The notes under the pieces: generated by a model
What the model was told of the DNA's origin: nothing
The model's input: only the letters and a program-made list of their open reading frames with translations
Databases searched by the model: none
Position numbers and translations under genes: made by a program
DNA from: an uncultured Collinsella sp.
Lineage (GTDB): Bacteria; Actinomycetota; Coriobacteriia; Coriobacteriales; Coriobacteriaceae
Reading direction: 5' to 3'
Assembly (NCBI GenBank): GCA_937934165.1
Contig: CALGZX010000087.1
Span: forward strand, 1 to 38,482
Length of the DNA stretch: 38,482 nt
In this document: piece by piece, positions 8,358 through 16,062 of the stretch
Layout of the letters: every line of letters starts with the position of its first letter
How positions within the stretch are numbered: position 1 is the first letter of the stretch

Positions 8358-8405
8358 TATAATACTGTGATAATAAATAATCATCAGAGTAGCGGTCGAA
8401 CCGCT
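8358..8405. promoter_or_regulatory. yqeC-yqeB divergent control region
   Basis: This short AT-rich spacer holds TATAAT (8358-8363), which can serve as a -10 on the plus strand (TATTAT lies in the same place on the minus strand). It also has an imperfect 16-bp dyad of the form TGAT-AT..AT-ATCA (8368-8383) and a small AGCGGT/ACCGCT hairpin (8391-8405). No convincing -35 is visible. It could be a shared operator for the divergent maturation genes. Confidence 0.4.
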
Positions 8406-8446
8406 TTTGCTCTGCTCAAACCGTAGCACAGGGAGGTGTCCCGGGA

Positions 8447-9241
8447 ATGCTCGTTTATGTTCGCGGCGCCGGCGATATCGCCACGGGCGTCGCCGCTCGC
8501 TTGGTACGCGCCGGCGTGTCGGTCGTTATGGCCGATATCGCGGTTCCCACGTGCATCCGCCGCACAATCAGTTTTTGCGAGGCCATTCGCCTGGGCGAGG
8601 TCGAGGTTGAGGGCATTCGCGCTCGCCTGGCGCAGACGTCGGCCGAGGCGCTTGAGATTACCGGGGCTGGAGACGTCGCCGTCGTGGTGGACCCCCAGGC
8701 GCAGATGCTCGACGAACTGAAGCCCGCGGCTGTGGTCGACGCGATTTTAGCCAAGCGCAACCTGGGCACCACGCGCGACATGGCGCCTGCCGTCATCGCC
8801 GTGGGGCCGGGCTTTACCGCGCCGGTTGATTGCGATGCCGTGGTCGAGACTATGCGCGGGCATTTTTTGGGCCGTGTCATTACCCAAGGTTCGCCCCAGC
8901 CCAACACGGGCGTGCCGGGCATTATCGCTGGCTATGGCAGGGAGCGCGTTATCCACAGCCCCGCCGCCGGCGTGTTTAGGTCCGACCGCGCGATCGGCGA
9001 CATCGTGAATGCTGGCGATGTGATCGGGTATGCGGGTGATACTCCCATGGTCACGCAGATTGACGGCTGTCTGCGCGGGCTTTTGGCGAACGGCGTGCAG
9101 GTGACTGAGGGCTTTAAATGCGCCGATGTCGATCCGCGCGGCGATGCCAGCTATATCAACTACATTTCGGACAAGGCGACGTCGGTCGGCGGCGGCGTGC
9201 TCGAGGCACTCGCTATGCTCACCGATATCTTTAGAGGATAG
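8447..9241 (+). CDS. yqeB: Selenium-dependent molybdenum hydroxylase system protein YqeB
   Basis: Protein of 264 aa in the EF2563/YqeB family, which co-occurs with SelD-linked molybdenum hydroxylases that carry labile selenium; the biochemical role is unproven. It opens with a Rossmann-like RGAGDIATGVAARL (residues 6-19). A conserved-looking middle block reads VGPGFTAPVDCDAVVETMRGH, and a biotinyl-like C-terminal part contains SPAAGVF, GDVIGYAGDTP and DGCLRGLL. GGGAGGTG precedes the ATG by ten bases. xdhC begins nine bases after its stop, so the two are co-transcribed. Confidence 0.9.
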   Translation: MLVYVRGAGDIATGVAARLVRAGVSVVMADIAVPTCIRRTISFCEAIRLGEVEVEGIRARLAQTSAEALEITGAGDVAVVVDPQAQMLDELKPAAVVDAILAKRNLGTTRDMAPAVIAVGPGFTAPVDCDAVVETMRGHFLGRVITQGSPQPNTGVPGIIAGYGRERVIHSPAAGVFRSDRAIGDIVNAGDVIGYAGDTPMVTQIDGCLRGLLANGVQVTEGFKCADVDPRGDASYINYISDKATSVGGGVLEALAMLTDIFRG

Positions 9242-9250
9242 AAGGCGGCA

Positions 9251-10294
9251 ATGGAAAAGCTCGATGTTGTGAATGCGGCGCTTGCCGACCTGCGTGCTGG
9301 CGAGACGTGCGAGCTCGTGGTCGTGGCCGGCACGGCGGGGTCGTCGCCGCGCGGCGTGGGCGCCTGGATGGCCGTCTTTGCCGACGGCAGCCAGGCGGGC
9401 ACTATCGGCGGCGGCAAGATTGAGCTCTTTGCGCTGGATGAGGCGCGCGAACTCCTGAGCGCGGGACAGTCGCGTCTGGTCCGCTACACCATGGGCGGCG
9501 AGAACTCCGATACCGGCATGATCTGCGGCGGAGCCATCTGCCTGTGCTATCTGCATCTGGATGCGACCCAGGCACCGTTGTTCCGGGAAATTGCCGACGT
9601 CTTGGTCTATCGGCGCATCGGCGACTTCGTCATCGACTTTGAGCCGTTTATCGCGAGCGCGCTCGAGGGCGATGTGGCCGAGTACCATGGCGAGGCATCG
9701 CGCCATACCATTGCGGGCTGCCCCGGGCTTTCACTGGTGGAGGAGGGGAGTAACGTTACCTACACCAACGCTGCCTCTGAGATTCCCGCGGCGCACATCG
9801 AGACGCTCTGCCCCGAGGGCCTGACCTACATCTTTGGCTGCGGACACGTGGGCGCCGCGACGGCGCGCGTGCTCACGGCGGCGGGCTTTGCCGTCGTGGC
9901 CTGCGATGACCGCCCCGGCACGTTGACGCCCGAATGGGTGCCCGGTGTCTACGATCGTCGCCTGGTCGATTACAAGAACCTGAGCGAGCTGTGCCCCATC
10001 GGCCCGCGCGACCTGGTGGTCGTCGCCACGGCGGGTCACAAGTCCGATATCGACGTGGTGATTCAGGCCATGCGCGCCAAGCCTGCCTACCTGGGCTGTC
10101 TGGGCTCGCGCCGCAAGACGGCCTTTGTGCGTGCCCGCCTGGAGCAGGAAGGCTTTACGCAGGACCAGATCGACGAGCTGCACCTTCCGATCGGCGTTGC
10201 CATCGAGGCCGAGGACCCCGAGGAGATCGCCATCTCCATCGCCGCCGAGATGATCCACCTGCGCCGCACCAAACTCGTCCCCCGCAAGCGCTAA
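9251..10294 (+). CDS. xdhC: XdhC-family molybdenum cofactor insertion/sulfuration protein
   Basis: XdhC/CoxI-type chaperone of 347 aa that binds molybdenum cofactor and helps its maturation and insertion into xanthine-dehydrogenase-type enzymes. The N-terminal XdhC_CoxI domain has GSSPRGVGAWM (residues 30-40), TIGGG (51-55) and MICGGAICL (90-98, with the cofactor-associated Cys). The C-terminal Rossmann domain carries FGCGHVGAATARVL (195-208) and a GSRRK motif near 283. With yqeB it forms a maturation unit. The client hydroxylase is not in this window, so it must lie elsewhere or beyond the left edge. Confidence 0.92.
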   Translation: MEKLDVVNAALADLRAGETCELVVVAGTAGSSPRGVGAWMAVFADGSQAGTIGGGKIELFALDEARELLSAGQSRLVRYTMGGENSDTGMICGGAICLCYLHLDATQAPLFREIADVLVYRRIGDFVIDFEPFIASALEGDVAEYHGEASRHTIAGCPGLSLVEEGSNVTYTNAASEIPAAHIETLCPEGLTYIFGCGHVGAATARVLTAAGFAVVACDDRPGTLTPEWVPGVYDRRLVDYKNLSELCPIGPRDLVVVATAGHKSDIDVVIQAMRAKPAYLGCLGSRRKTAFVRARLEQEGFTQDQIDELHLPIGVAIEAEDPEEIAISIAAEMIHLRRTKLVPRKR

Positions 10295-10314
10295 TCGCAT
10301 CCCCACCAATAAGT

Positions 10315-10375
10315 TGCGGGGAAATACGGACTGTTTAAGCCTGTTAGGCCGCCAAACAGTCCCTATTTCACCGCA
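10315..10375. repeat. 61-nt dispersed palindrome, copy 2
   Basis: Same element as at 7530-7590: arms 10314-10336 and 10354-10376 pair with two mismatches. The 17-base centre differs from copy 1 but keeps its own pairing (GCCT/AGGC), so the structure seems to be conserved. It follows xdhC by 20 bases. Confidence 0.85.
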
Positions 10376-10439
10376 ATTGCTTTTTGGGATCCATTTGTGC
10401 GGGGGAGTTGTGGAGTTGTGCAGGCAGACGAGGTTTTTC

Positions 10440-10605
10440 TGGAAATACGCTCCCGATGCGCGTATAGTACCGATTGTTTTGTCGGCTCCTGCTGCGTCGA
10501 GTCCAAACCGCAAAATGCCATGAGCGGCGCGGATGCAGCCAGGAGGCACGAGGACAACCCATCGTGGCCACGCCCCGTGCTTAAAACCCCAAGAAGGAGT
10601 GAACA
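10440..10605 (+). promoter_or_regulatory. rplE leader with weak candidate promoter
   Basis: After the palindrome, bases 10377-10605 contain no gene. A weak promoter can be drawn (TGGAAA 10440-10445, 17 bases, TATAGT 10463-10468), followed by a ~130-nt leader in which GCTGCGTC and GATGCAGC can pair. AAGGAG at 10594-10599 serves rplE. No rplX (L24) remnant is seen in any frame. Confidence 0.35.
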
Positions 10606-11163
10606 ATGGCAGAAGAGAAGTATGTGCCGCGTCTGAAGACCAAGTACAACAACGAGGTCAAGCAGCAGCTTCAGGACAAGTTCCAGTACGAGAACGTCAT
10701 GATGATCCCCAAGTTTGAGAAGATCGTCGTGAACATGGGTGTCGGCGAGGCCGCTACCGATTCCAAGGCCATCGACGGTGCCGTGCGCGACCTGCGCGCC
10801 ATCACCGGCCAGCAGCCGATGATCACCCGTGCCCGCAAGTCCATCGCTACCTTCCGCCTGCGCGCTGGTATGCCGATCGGCTGCAAGGTTACCCTGCGTG
10901 GCGACCGTATGTGGGAGTTCTTCGATCGTCTGACCTCCGTCGCGATCCCCCGTATCCGCGACTTCCGTGGCATTTCCGCCAAGAGCTTCGACGGCCGTGG
11001 TAACTTCTCCATGGGCGTCACCGAGCAGCTCATCTTCCCCGAGATCGACTTCGACTCCGTCGATCACCAGCGCGGTATGGACATCACTTTCGTGACCACC
11101 GCCAATACCGATGAGGAGGCCAAGGCCCTTCTGGACGCCTTCGGTTTCCCGTTCAAGAAATAG
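10606..11163 (+). CDS. rplE: 50S ribosomal protein L5
   Basis: uL5, 185 aa, binds 5S rRNA and forms part of the central protuberance. The sequence contains the typical KFEKIVVNMGVGEA opening, RAGMPIGCKVTLRG and a GMDITFVTTA C-terminal motif. It is the first r-protein gene of the cluster here. In most bacteria rplN and rplX come directly before it, whereas xdhC and a dispersed repeat precede it in this contig. It is followed by an 79-bp spacer with a hairpin before rpsN. Confidence 0.97.
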   Translation: MAEEKYVPRLKTKYNNEVKQQLQDKFQYENVMMIPKFEKIVVNMGVGEAATDSKAIDGAVRDLRAITGQQPMITRARKSIATFRLRAGMPIGCKVTLRGDRMWEFFDRLTSVAIPRIRDFRGISAKSFDGRGNFSMGVTEQLIFPEIDFDSVDHQRGMDITFVTTANTDEEAKALLDAFGFPFKK

Positions 11164-11178
11164 GTTCACCTGCCCTAT

Positions 11179-11208
11179 AAGCGCCGTTCCCACAAGGGGG
11201 CGGCGCTT
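11179..11208 (+). other. Hairpin between rplE and rpsN
   Basis: AAGCGCCG (11179-11186) pairs with CGGCGCTT (11201-11208), with further CCC/GGG pairing inside. There is no T-run, so read-through into rpsN is expected. It may be an mRNA stability or r-protein binding structure. Confidence 0.5.
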
Positions 11209-11242
11209 GGGGCGAACAATACTCTATGTGAGGAGGATATAA

Positions 11243-11428
11243 GTGGCTAAGACATCGATGATCGTCAAGTGCAATCGCAAGCAGAAGTTCTCTACTCGTG
11301 AGTACACGCGCTGCCAGCGCTGCGGCCGTCCGCACTCTGTGTACCGCAAGTTCGGCCTGTGCCGTGTCTGCTTCCGCGAGCTTGCACTCAAGGGCGAGCT
11401 TCCCGGCGTTAAGAAGGCCAGCTGGTAA
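11243..11428 (+). CDS. rpsN: 30S ribosomal protein S14, zinc-binding short form
   Basis: uS14 type Z, 61 aa, a head protein of the small subunit. The zinc ribbon is intact: C24, C27, C40 and C43, which marks the short C+ paralogue usual in Actinobacteria and Firmicutes. It starts at GTG with GAGGAGG ten bases upstream. The following 119-bp spacer to rpsH holds no further gene and only a ribosome binding site (GAAGGAG) near its end. Confidence 0.97.
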   Translation: MAKTSMIVKCNRKQKFSTREYTRCQRCGRPHSVYRKFGLCRVCFRELALKGELPGVKKASW

Positions 11429-11547
11429 GTCACTACCAGCGTTTCAAGCATCAGTTTGGAACAGGGAAAACGCGCTAAAAAGGCTTTGCCGTTAAGGGCG
11501 GCGAAGAACCAAGAGCACGTGTTCATCAAGAACGAAGGAGAATCTGT

Positions 11548-11946
11548 ATGAACCTTACAGACCCGATCGCAGATATGCTTACGCGCATCCGTAACGCTAA
11601 CTCTGTGAACAAGGCCACGGTCTCCATGCCGAGCAGCAAGAAGCTCGTCGAGATCGCTCGTGTTCTGCACGAGGAGGGCTACATCGAGGGCTACGATGTC
11701 GAGGACACCGTTCCCCAGAAGACTCTGCACATCACGCTTAAGTATGGTCCCAAGAAGGCTAAGGTCATCAACGGCATCCGCCGCATTTCCAAGCCGGGCC
11801 TGCGTAAGTACACCGGCGTTGCCGACATGCCCCGCGTCCGCGGTGGCCTTGGTACCGCCATTATTTCCACCAGCCATGGCGTCATGACCGACCGCGATGC
11901 TCGCAAGCACAACGTCGGCGGCGAGATCATCGCTTACGTCTGGTAA
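11548..11946 (+). CDS. rpsH: 30S ribosomal protein S8
   Basis: uS8, 132 aa, a primary 16S rRNA binder of the platform. It shows the family opening DPIADMLTRIRNAN, the central YGPKKAKVINGIRRISKPGLRKY and the conserved ending ISTSHGVMTDRDARKHNVGGEIIAYVW. In E. coli S8 is the autoregulator of the spc operon; whether that holds here is not shown. Confidence 0.97.
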   Translation: MNLTDPIADMLTRIRNANSVNKATVSMPSSKKLVEIARVLHEEGYIEGYDVEDTVPQKTLHITLKYGPKKAKVINGIRRISKPGLRKYTGVADMPRVRGGLGTAIISTSHGVMTDRDARKHNVGGEIIAYVW

Positions 11947-11979
11947 TTCGCTCGGTAGGTAGAAGGAAAGGAGATCACC

Positions 11980-12516
11980 GTGTCTCGTATCGGTAATAAG
12001 CCTGTCCAGATTCCCGCCGGAGTCGAAGTGGCAGTCAACGGCAACAACGTTGTCGTCAAGGGCCCCAAGGGCCAGCTCGAGCTCGATGTCTTTGAGAAGC
12101 TCGCTATCAACGTCGAGGACAACGTCCTCACCGTTTCCCGTCCCGACGACGAGCGTGAGACCCGTGCCCGCCACGGCCTCACCCGCGCCCTCATCCACAA
12201 CATGGTTGTTGGCGTTTCCGAGGGCTTCGAGAAGAAGCTCGAGCTCGCCGGCGTCGGTTACCGCGTGCAGCAGAAGGGCAAGAACCTCGAGTTCTCCCTG
12301 GGCTTCTCGCACCCCGTGATCGTCGAGGCTCCCGAGGGCATCACCTTCGAGGTTCCCGACAACACCCACGTGAACGTCAAGGGTATCAACAAGCAGCAGG
12401 TCGGTCAGATCGCCGCTGAGATCCGCGGCCATCGTCCTCCCGAGCCTTACAAGGGCAAGGGTATCCACTACGTTGGCGAGCACATCCGCCGCAAGCTGGG
12501 TAAGGCCGCCAAGTAG
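11980..12516 (+). CDS. rplF: 50S ribosomal protein L6
   Basis: uL6, 178 aa, near the factor-binding site of the large subunit. The start is GTG (SRIGNKPVQIPAGV follows) with AAAGGAG nine bases upstream. The C-terminal signature PEPYKGKGIHYVGEHIRRKLGKAAK-type ending is present (residues about 153-178). Two L6 repeats, as in the family, span residues 1-80 and 85-165. The next spacer carries a hairpin at 12542-12563. Confidence 0.97.
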   Translation: MSRIGNKPVQIPAGVEVAVNGNNVVVKGPKGQLELDVFEKLAINVEDNVLTVSRPDDERETRARHGLTRALIHNMVVGVSEGFEKKLELAGVGYRVQQKGKNLEFSLGFSHPVIVEAPEGITFEVPDNTHVNVKGINKQQVGQIAAEIRGHRPPEPYKGKGIHYVGEHIRRKLGKAAK

Positions 12517-12541
12517 TCGTAACCGACTCACTCGCATAAGA

Positions 12542-12563
12542 CCAGCACCCCGTCAGGTGCTGG
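12542..12563 (+). other. Hairpin between rplF and rplR
   Basis: CCAGCACC (12542-12549) pairs perfectly with GGTGCTGG (12556-12563) around a six-base loop. There is no T-run, and an AGGAG ribosome binding site for rplR follows. Confidence 0.5.
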
Positions 12564-12591
12564 CAAGATCAACCTTTTTAGGAGTTTACGT

Positions 12592-12960
12592 ATGAACAAG
12601 CATAAGGCGAAGCTGGAAGGCCTCAAGCGTCGTCAGCGTCGTGTTCGCGGCAAGGTCTCGGGTACCTCCGAGCGTCCGCGTCTTCGCGTGACCCGTACTA
12701 ACGCCAACATCTATGCCCAGATCATCGACGACAGCAAGGGCTCCAGCCTGACGCTCGTCTCTGCCTCGACCCTCGAGGCCGAGTTCAAGGGCACCCACAC
12801 CTCGAACAAGGAGGCTGCGGAGAAGGTCGGTCAGCTCGTTGGCAAGCGCGCCATCGAGGCCGGCATCACCAAGGTCGCCTTCGATCGCGGTGGCCGTATC
12901 TACCATGGCCGCGTCAAGGCCCTCGCCGACGGTGCTCGTGCCGCCGGTCTCGAGTTCTAG
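12592..12960 (+). CDS. rplR: 50S ribosomal protein L18
   Basis: uL18, 122 aa, binds 5S rRNA in the central protuberance together with L5. The basic N-terminus (KAKLEGLKRRQRRVRGKVSG) precedes the conserved RPRLRVTRTNANIYAQIIDD and the closing AFDRGGRIYHGRVKALADGAR motifs. TAGGAG lies before the ATG, and rpsE follows after 14 bases. Confidence 0.97.
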   Translation: MNKHKAKLEGLKRRQRRVRGKVSGTSERPRLRVTRTNANIYAQIIDDSKGSSLTLVSASTLEAEFKGTHTSNKEAAEKVGQLVGKRAIEAGITKVAFDRGGRIYHGRVKALADGARAAGLEF

Positions 12961-12974
12961 GAGGTATGTAGCAC

Positions 12975-13499
12975 ATGGCTCGTAATCAGAAGCAGCAGCG
13001 CGAGGCCTCCGAGTTCGAGGAGCGCGTCGTTTACATCAACCGCGTGTCGAAGACCGTCAAGGGTGGTCGTCGCATGAGCCTCGTCGCTCTCGTCGTCGTT
13101 GGCGACGGCAAGGGCAACGTCGGCGTTGGCATGGGCAAGTCCGCTGAGGTGCCCATGGCCATCTCCAAGGCATCTCTCGATGCCAAGAAGAACATGTTCC
13201 ACGTGCCGGTGACCGAGCAGGGCACCATCCCGCACGAGGTTCTCGGCCACTTTGGTGCCGGCCGCATCATCATCAAGCCCGCTGTCGAGGGTACCGGCGT
13301 TATCGCCGGCGGCGCTGTGCGTCCCCTCTTTGAGCTTGCTGGCATCAAGAACGTCCTGTCCAAGTCCCTCGGTACCGACAACGGCCTCAACATCATCAAG
13401 GCTGCCGTCGAGGGCCTCAAGGAGCTCTCCAGCCCTGAGGACGTCGCGGCTCGCCGTGGCCTGACGGTCTCCGAGATGTTCGTCGGTAAGGAGAACTAA
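12975..13499 (+). CDS. rpsE: 30S ribosomal protein S5
   Basis: uS5, 174 aa, a fidelity protein at the mRNA entry side. The double-stranded-RNA-binding-like N domain (EFEERVVYINRVSKTVKGGR) and the C domain (VPHE-type GTIPHEVLGHFGAGRIIIKPA) are complete. The rplR stop overlaps its AGGAGG ribosome binding site, indicating translational coupling. rpmD follows two bases after the stop. Confidence 0.97.
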   Translation: MARNQKQQREASEFEERVVYINRVSKTVKGGRRMSLVALVVVGDGKGNVGVGMGKSAEVPMAISKASLDAKKNMFHVPVTEQGTIPHEVLGHFGAGRIIIKPAVEGTGVIAGGAVRPLFELAGIKNVLSKSLGTDNGLNIIKAAVEGLKELSSPEDVAARRGLTVSEMFVGKEN

Positions 13500-13501
13500 G
13501 C

Positions 13502-13684
13502 ATGGCTGACACCATCAAGATCAAGCAGGTCCGCAGCACCAACGGTTGCAAGCAGGACCAGGTCCGTACTGTCCGTGCCCTCGGTCTCCACAGGATCCGC
13601 GAGGTTCGCGAGATTGCTGACAACGAGTCCGTCCGCGGCATGATCTTCAAGGTCAAGCACCTTGTCGAGATTGTAGAGGAGTAG
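13502..13684 (+). CDS. rpmD: 50S ribosomal protein L30
   Basis: uL30, 60 aa, a short large-subunit protein. The sequence IKIKQVRSTNGCKQDQVRTV followed by LGLHRIREVREI and VKHLVEIVEE matches the family along its whole length. It is tightly packed between rpsE and rplO (2 and 3 bases), so it is probably translated by coupling; AAGGAG within the rpsE end is its ribosome binding site. Confidence 0.97.
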   Translation: MADTIKIKQVRSTNGCKQDQVRTVRALGLHRIREVREIADNESVRGMIFKVKHLVEIVEE

Positions 13685-13687
13685 CAA

Positions 13688-14137
13688 ATGCAGCTTCACG
13701 ATCTTACTCCCGCGCCCGGTTCCACCAAGAACCGCAAGCGCGTCGGCCGTGGCAATTCTTCGGGTCACGGCACCACTTCTGGCCGCGGTCAGAAGGGCCA
13801 GGGTTCCCGCTCTGGCGGCACCAAGGGTGCCGGCTTCGAGGGTGGCCAGACTCCGCTGGCTATGCGCCTGCCCAAGCTTCCGGGCTTCCGTAACCCCCGT
13901 CGTATCGAGTACACCGCTGTTAACGTTGAGCGTCTCGAGCGTAAGTTCGAGGACGGCGCTGTGATCGACGGTGCCGCTCTTAAGGCCGCTCGCATCACCA
14001 AGAGCGAGTTCGAGCCCGTCAAGGTGCTCGGCAATGGTGAGCTCACCAAGAAGTTCACGGTCAAGGTCGACAAGGTCAGCGCTTCTGCGCAGGCCAAGAT
14101 CGAGGCCGCCGGCGGAAAGGTCGAGCTGCCGTGCTAA
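13688..14137 (+). CDS. rplO: 50S ribosomal protein L15
   Basis: uL15, 149 aa. The glycine/arginine-rich extension (RKRVGRGNSSGHGTTSGRG and GQGSRSGGTKGAGFEGGQTPL) is followed by the globular domain ending SAQAKIEAAGGKVE. Its last seven bases overlap the GTG start of secY, which implies translational coupling of r-protein and translocon synthesis. Confidence 0.97.
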   Translation: MQLHDLTPAPGSTKNRKRVGRGNSSGHGTTSGRGQKGQGSRSGGTKGAGFEGGQTPLAMRLPKLPGFRNPRRIEYTAVNVERLERKFEDGAVIDGAALKAARITKSEFEPVKVLGNGELTKKFTVKVDKVSASAQAKIEAAGGKVELPC

Positions 14138-15417
14138 ATGGTCTTAAGAATGCTTTCCGCATCAAAGAATTGCGCGAAAAGATTCTTTTTACCATAGCTA
14201 TGCTCGTCGTGTACCGCATTGGTGCGCACGTTCCTGTGCCCGGCATTCCCTTCCAGGGGATGCTGGGCCTTTTCTCGACCGATAACAATTCGGTCGCCGC
14301 AGGTGCTATGGCCCTCCTGAATCTTTTCTCTGGCGGCGCGTTGAGCTATGTGTCGGTGTTTTCGCTGGGCATCATGCCTTACATCACCAGCTCGATCATC
14401 CTCCAGATGCTCCAGGCCGTCGTGCCTTCCCTGCATGAGCTTGCCCGCGAGGGCGAGGTCGGTCAGACCAAGATTACGCAGTATTCGCGTTACCTCACCT
14501 TGGCTCTGGCAATCCTCAACTCCGTGGGTTACCTCTTCCTCTTTAAGAGCTTCGGCATCAGCTTCAATGGCGCCGGCGCTCCCGAGATCATCTTCGACCT
14601 CATGATTGTCGGTACGCTCACCGCGGGCGCCATGCTGATCATGTGGATTGGTGAGCTCATCACCCAGCGCGGTATCGGCAATGGCATGTCGCTGATCATC
14701 TTTGCGAACATCATGGCCGGTCTGCCGCAGGCTATCTTCTCCAGCACTGAGCGCAATGCCGGTGGCATCATCACCATGGTGATCATCTGCGCCATCATTC
14801 TGCTGGTTATCCCGCTGATTGTTTTCCTTGAGCGCGGCCAGCGCCGCATCCCGGTCTCCTACGCCAAGCGCGTCGTGGGCCGTCGCATGATGGGTGGCCA
14901 GACCACCTACCTGCCCATCAAGGTCAACACCGCGGGTGTCGTGCCGATCATCTTCGCTTCGGCGCTGCTGTACTTCCCGGCTCAGATTGCCGTGTTCTTC
15001 CCCGGCATCGGCTGGATTCAGGCAGTTGCCTCCGCGCTTTCGACCGGTTGGCTCAACTGGGTGCTTAACGTTGTCCTCATCGTGTTCTTCGCGTACTTCT
15101 ACACCTCCATGGTGTTCAACCCCGATGACACGGCCGATAACCTTAAGAAGCAGGGCGGCTTTATTCCGGGCGTCCGTCCGGGTAGGGCTACCGCGGCCTA
15201 CATCAAGAACGCGCTTAACAAGATCACGCTTCCCAGCGCTGTCTTTTTGGCGCTCATCGCCATCGTGCCTTCGATCATCTTCTCCTTCACGGGTAACCAT
15301 CTGATCCAGGCATTTGGCGGCACGTCCATCCTCATCATGGTCGGCGTCGTGCTCGACACGGTCGATAAGCTCGAAGGCCAGATCAAGATGTATGATTACG
15401 ATGGATTCTTTAAATAG
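14131..15417 (+). CDS. secY: Preprotein translocase subunit SecY
   Basis: Central pore of the Sec translocon in the plasma membrane, 428 aa, ten predicted hydrophobic spans. The amphipathic start (LKNAFRIKELREKILFTIAM) leads into TM1, a plug-like VAAGAMALLNLFSGGAL region near residues 52-68, and cytoplasmic loops with ERGQRRIPVSYAKR (about 232-245) and the long NPDDTADNLKKQGGFIPGVRPG loop. The start is GTG at 14131 inside rplO, with GGAAAGG about ten bases upstream; the nearby ATG at 14138 is in another frame. It partners with SecA, encoded at the right end. Confidence 0.97.
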   Translation: MLNGLKNAFRIKELREKILFTIAMLVVYRIGAHVPVPGIPFQGMLGLFSTDNNSVAAGAMALLNLFSGGALSYVSVFSLGIMPYITSSIILQMLQAVVPSLHELAREGEVGQTKITQYSRYLTLALAILNSVGYLFLFKSFGISFNGAGAPEIIFDLMIVGTLTAGAMLIMWIGELITQRGIGNGMSLIIFANIMAGLPQAIFSSTERNAGGIITMVIICAIILLVIPLIVFLERGQRRIPVSYAKRVVGRRMMGGQTTYLPIKVNTAGVVPIIFASALLYFPAQIAVFFPGIGWIQAVASALSTGWLNWVLNVVLIVFFAYFYTSMVFNPDDTADNLKKQGGFIPGVRPGRATAAYIKNALNKITLPSAVFLALIAIVPSIIFSFTGNHLIQAFGGTSILIMVGVVLDTVDKLEGQIKMYDYDGFFK

Positions 15418-15435
15418 GCTAGAGGAGGATTGCTC

Positions 15436-16062
15436 ATGAACCTCGTATTGCTCGGAGCTCCGGGTGCCGGTAAGGGCACCGTCGCACAGGAGCTCGTCGC
15501 CGAGTTTGGCGTCGCCCATATTTCCACGGGCGACCTGCTGCGTGCTGCCGTCAAGGGTGGCACCGAGCTTGGTATTCAGGCTAAGAAGTACATGGACGCT
15601 GGCGAGCTCGTTCCCGACCAGCTCGTGATCGACCTTGTCAAGGAGCGCCTTGCCGCCGATGACGCCCAGCAGGGCTTCATCCTCGACGGCTTCCCGCGCA
15701 ACACCGCCCAGGCTGTGACGCTCGATTCCGAGCTCTCCGCCATGGGTCGCGAGATCGATTGCGCCCTTCTGGTCGATGTGGCCCCCGAGGTCATTATCGA
15801 TCGTCTGTCTTCGCGTCGCACCTGCCGCGCCTGCGGTTACACCGGCACTGCTGCCGATGCCACCTGCCCCAAGTGCGGTGGCGAGATGTATCAGCGCGAC
15901 GACGACAAGCCCGAGACCATCAAGAACCGTCTCGACGTCTACGAGAAGTCCACGAGCCCGCTCGTCGACTACTATCGTGGCCAGGGTCTGCTCAAGTCGG
16001 TCAACGGTGACCAGGCTCGCGAGACCGTGTACGGGGATGTCAAAGAGGCTCTCGGTCTATGA
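15436..16062 (+). CDS. adk: Adenylate kinase
   Basis: Interconverts ATP + AMP and two ADP; cytosolic, 208 aa. The P-loop GAPGAGKGT is at residues 7-15, DGFPRN lies near 82-87, and the long LID domain carries a zinc-site set of four cysteines (CRACGYTG...CPKCGG, about residues 126-150), the zinc-stabilised form. A TTG at 15430 is in frame, but the ATG at 15436 is better placed, seven bases after GAGGAGG. Its stop overlaps the map start (ATGA). Confidence 0.97.
   Translation: MNLVLLGAPGAGKGTVAQELVAEFGVAHISTGDLLRAAVKGGTELGIQAKKYMDAGELVPDQLVIDLVKERLAADDAQQGFILDGFPRNTAQAVTLDSELSAMGREIDCALLVDVAPEVIIDRLSSRRTCRACGYTGTAADATCPKCGGEMYQRDDDKPETIKNRLDVYEKSTSPLVDYYRGQGLLKSVNGDQARETVYGDVKEALGL

Noticed and set aside
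7530..10375. Insertion sequence with the two palindromes as terminal repeats
   Set aside because: No transposase lies between them, no target-site duplication is evident, and each copy is itself a complete hairpin, which fits a REP-like element better.
10377..10605. Remnant of rplX (L24) before rplE
   Set aside because: I read the frames upstream of rplE and saw no L24-like sequence.
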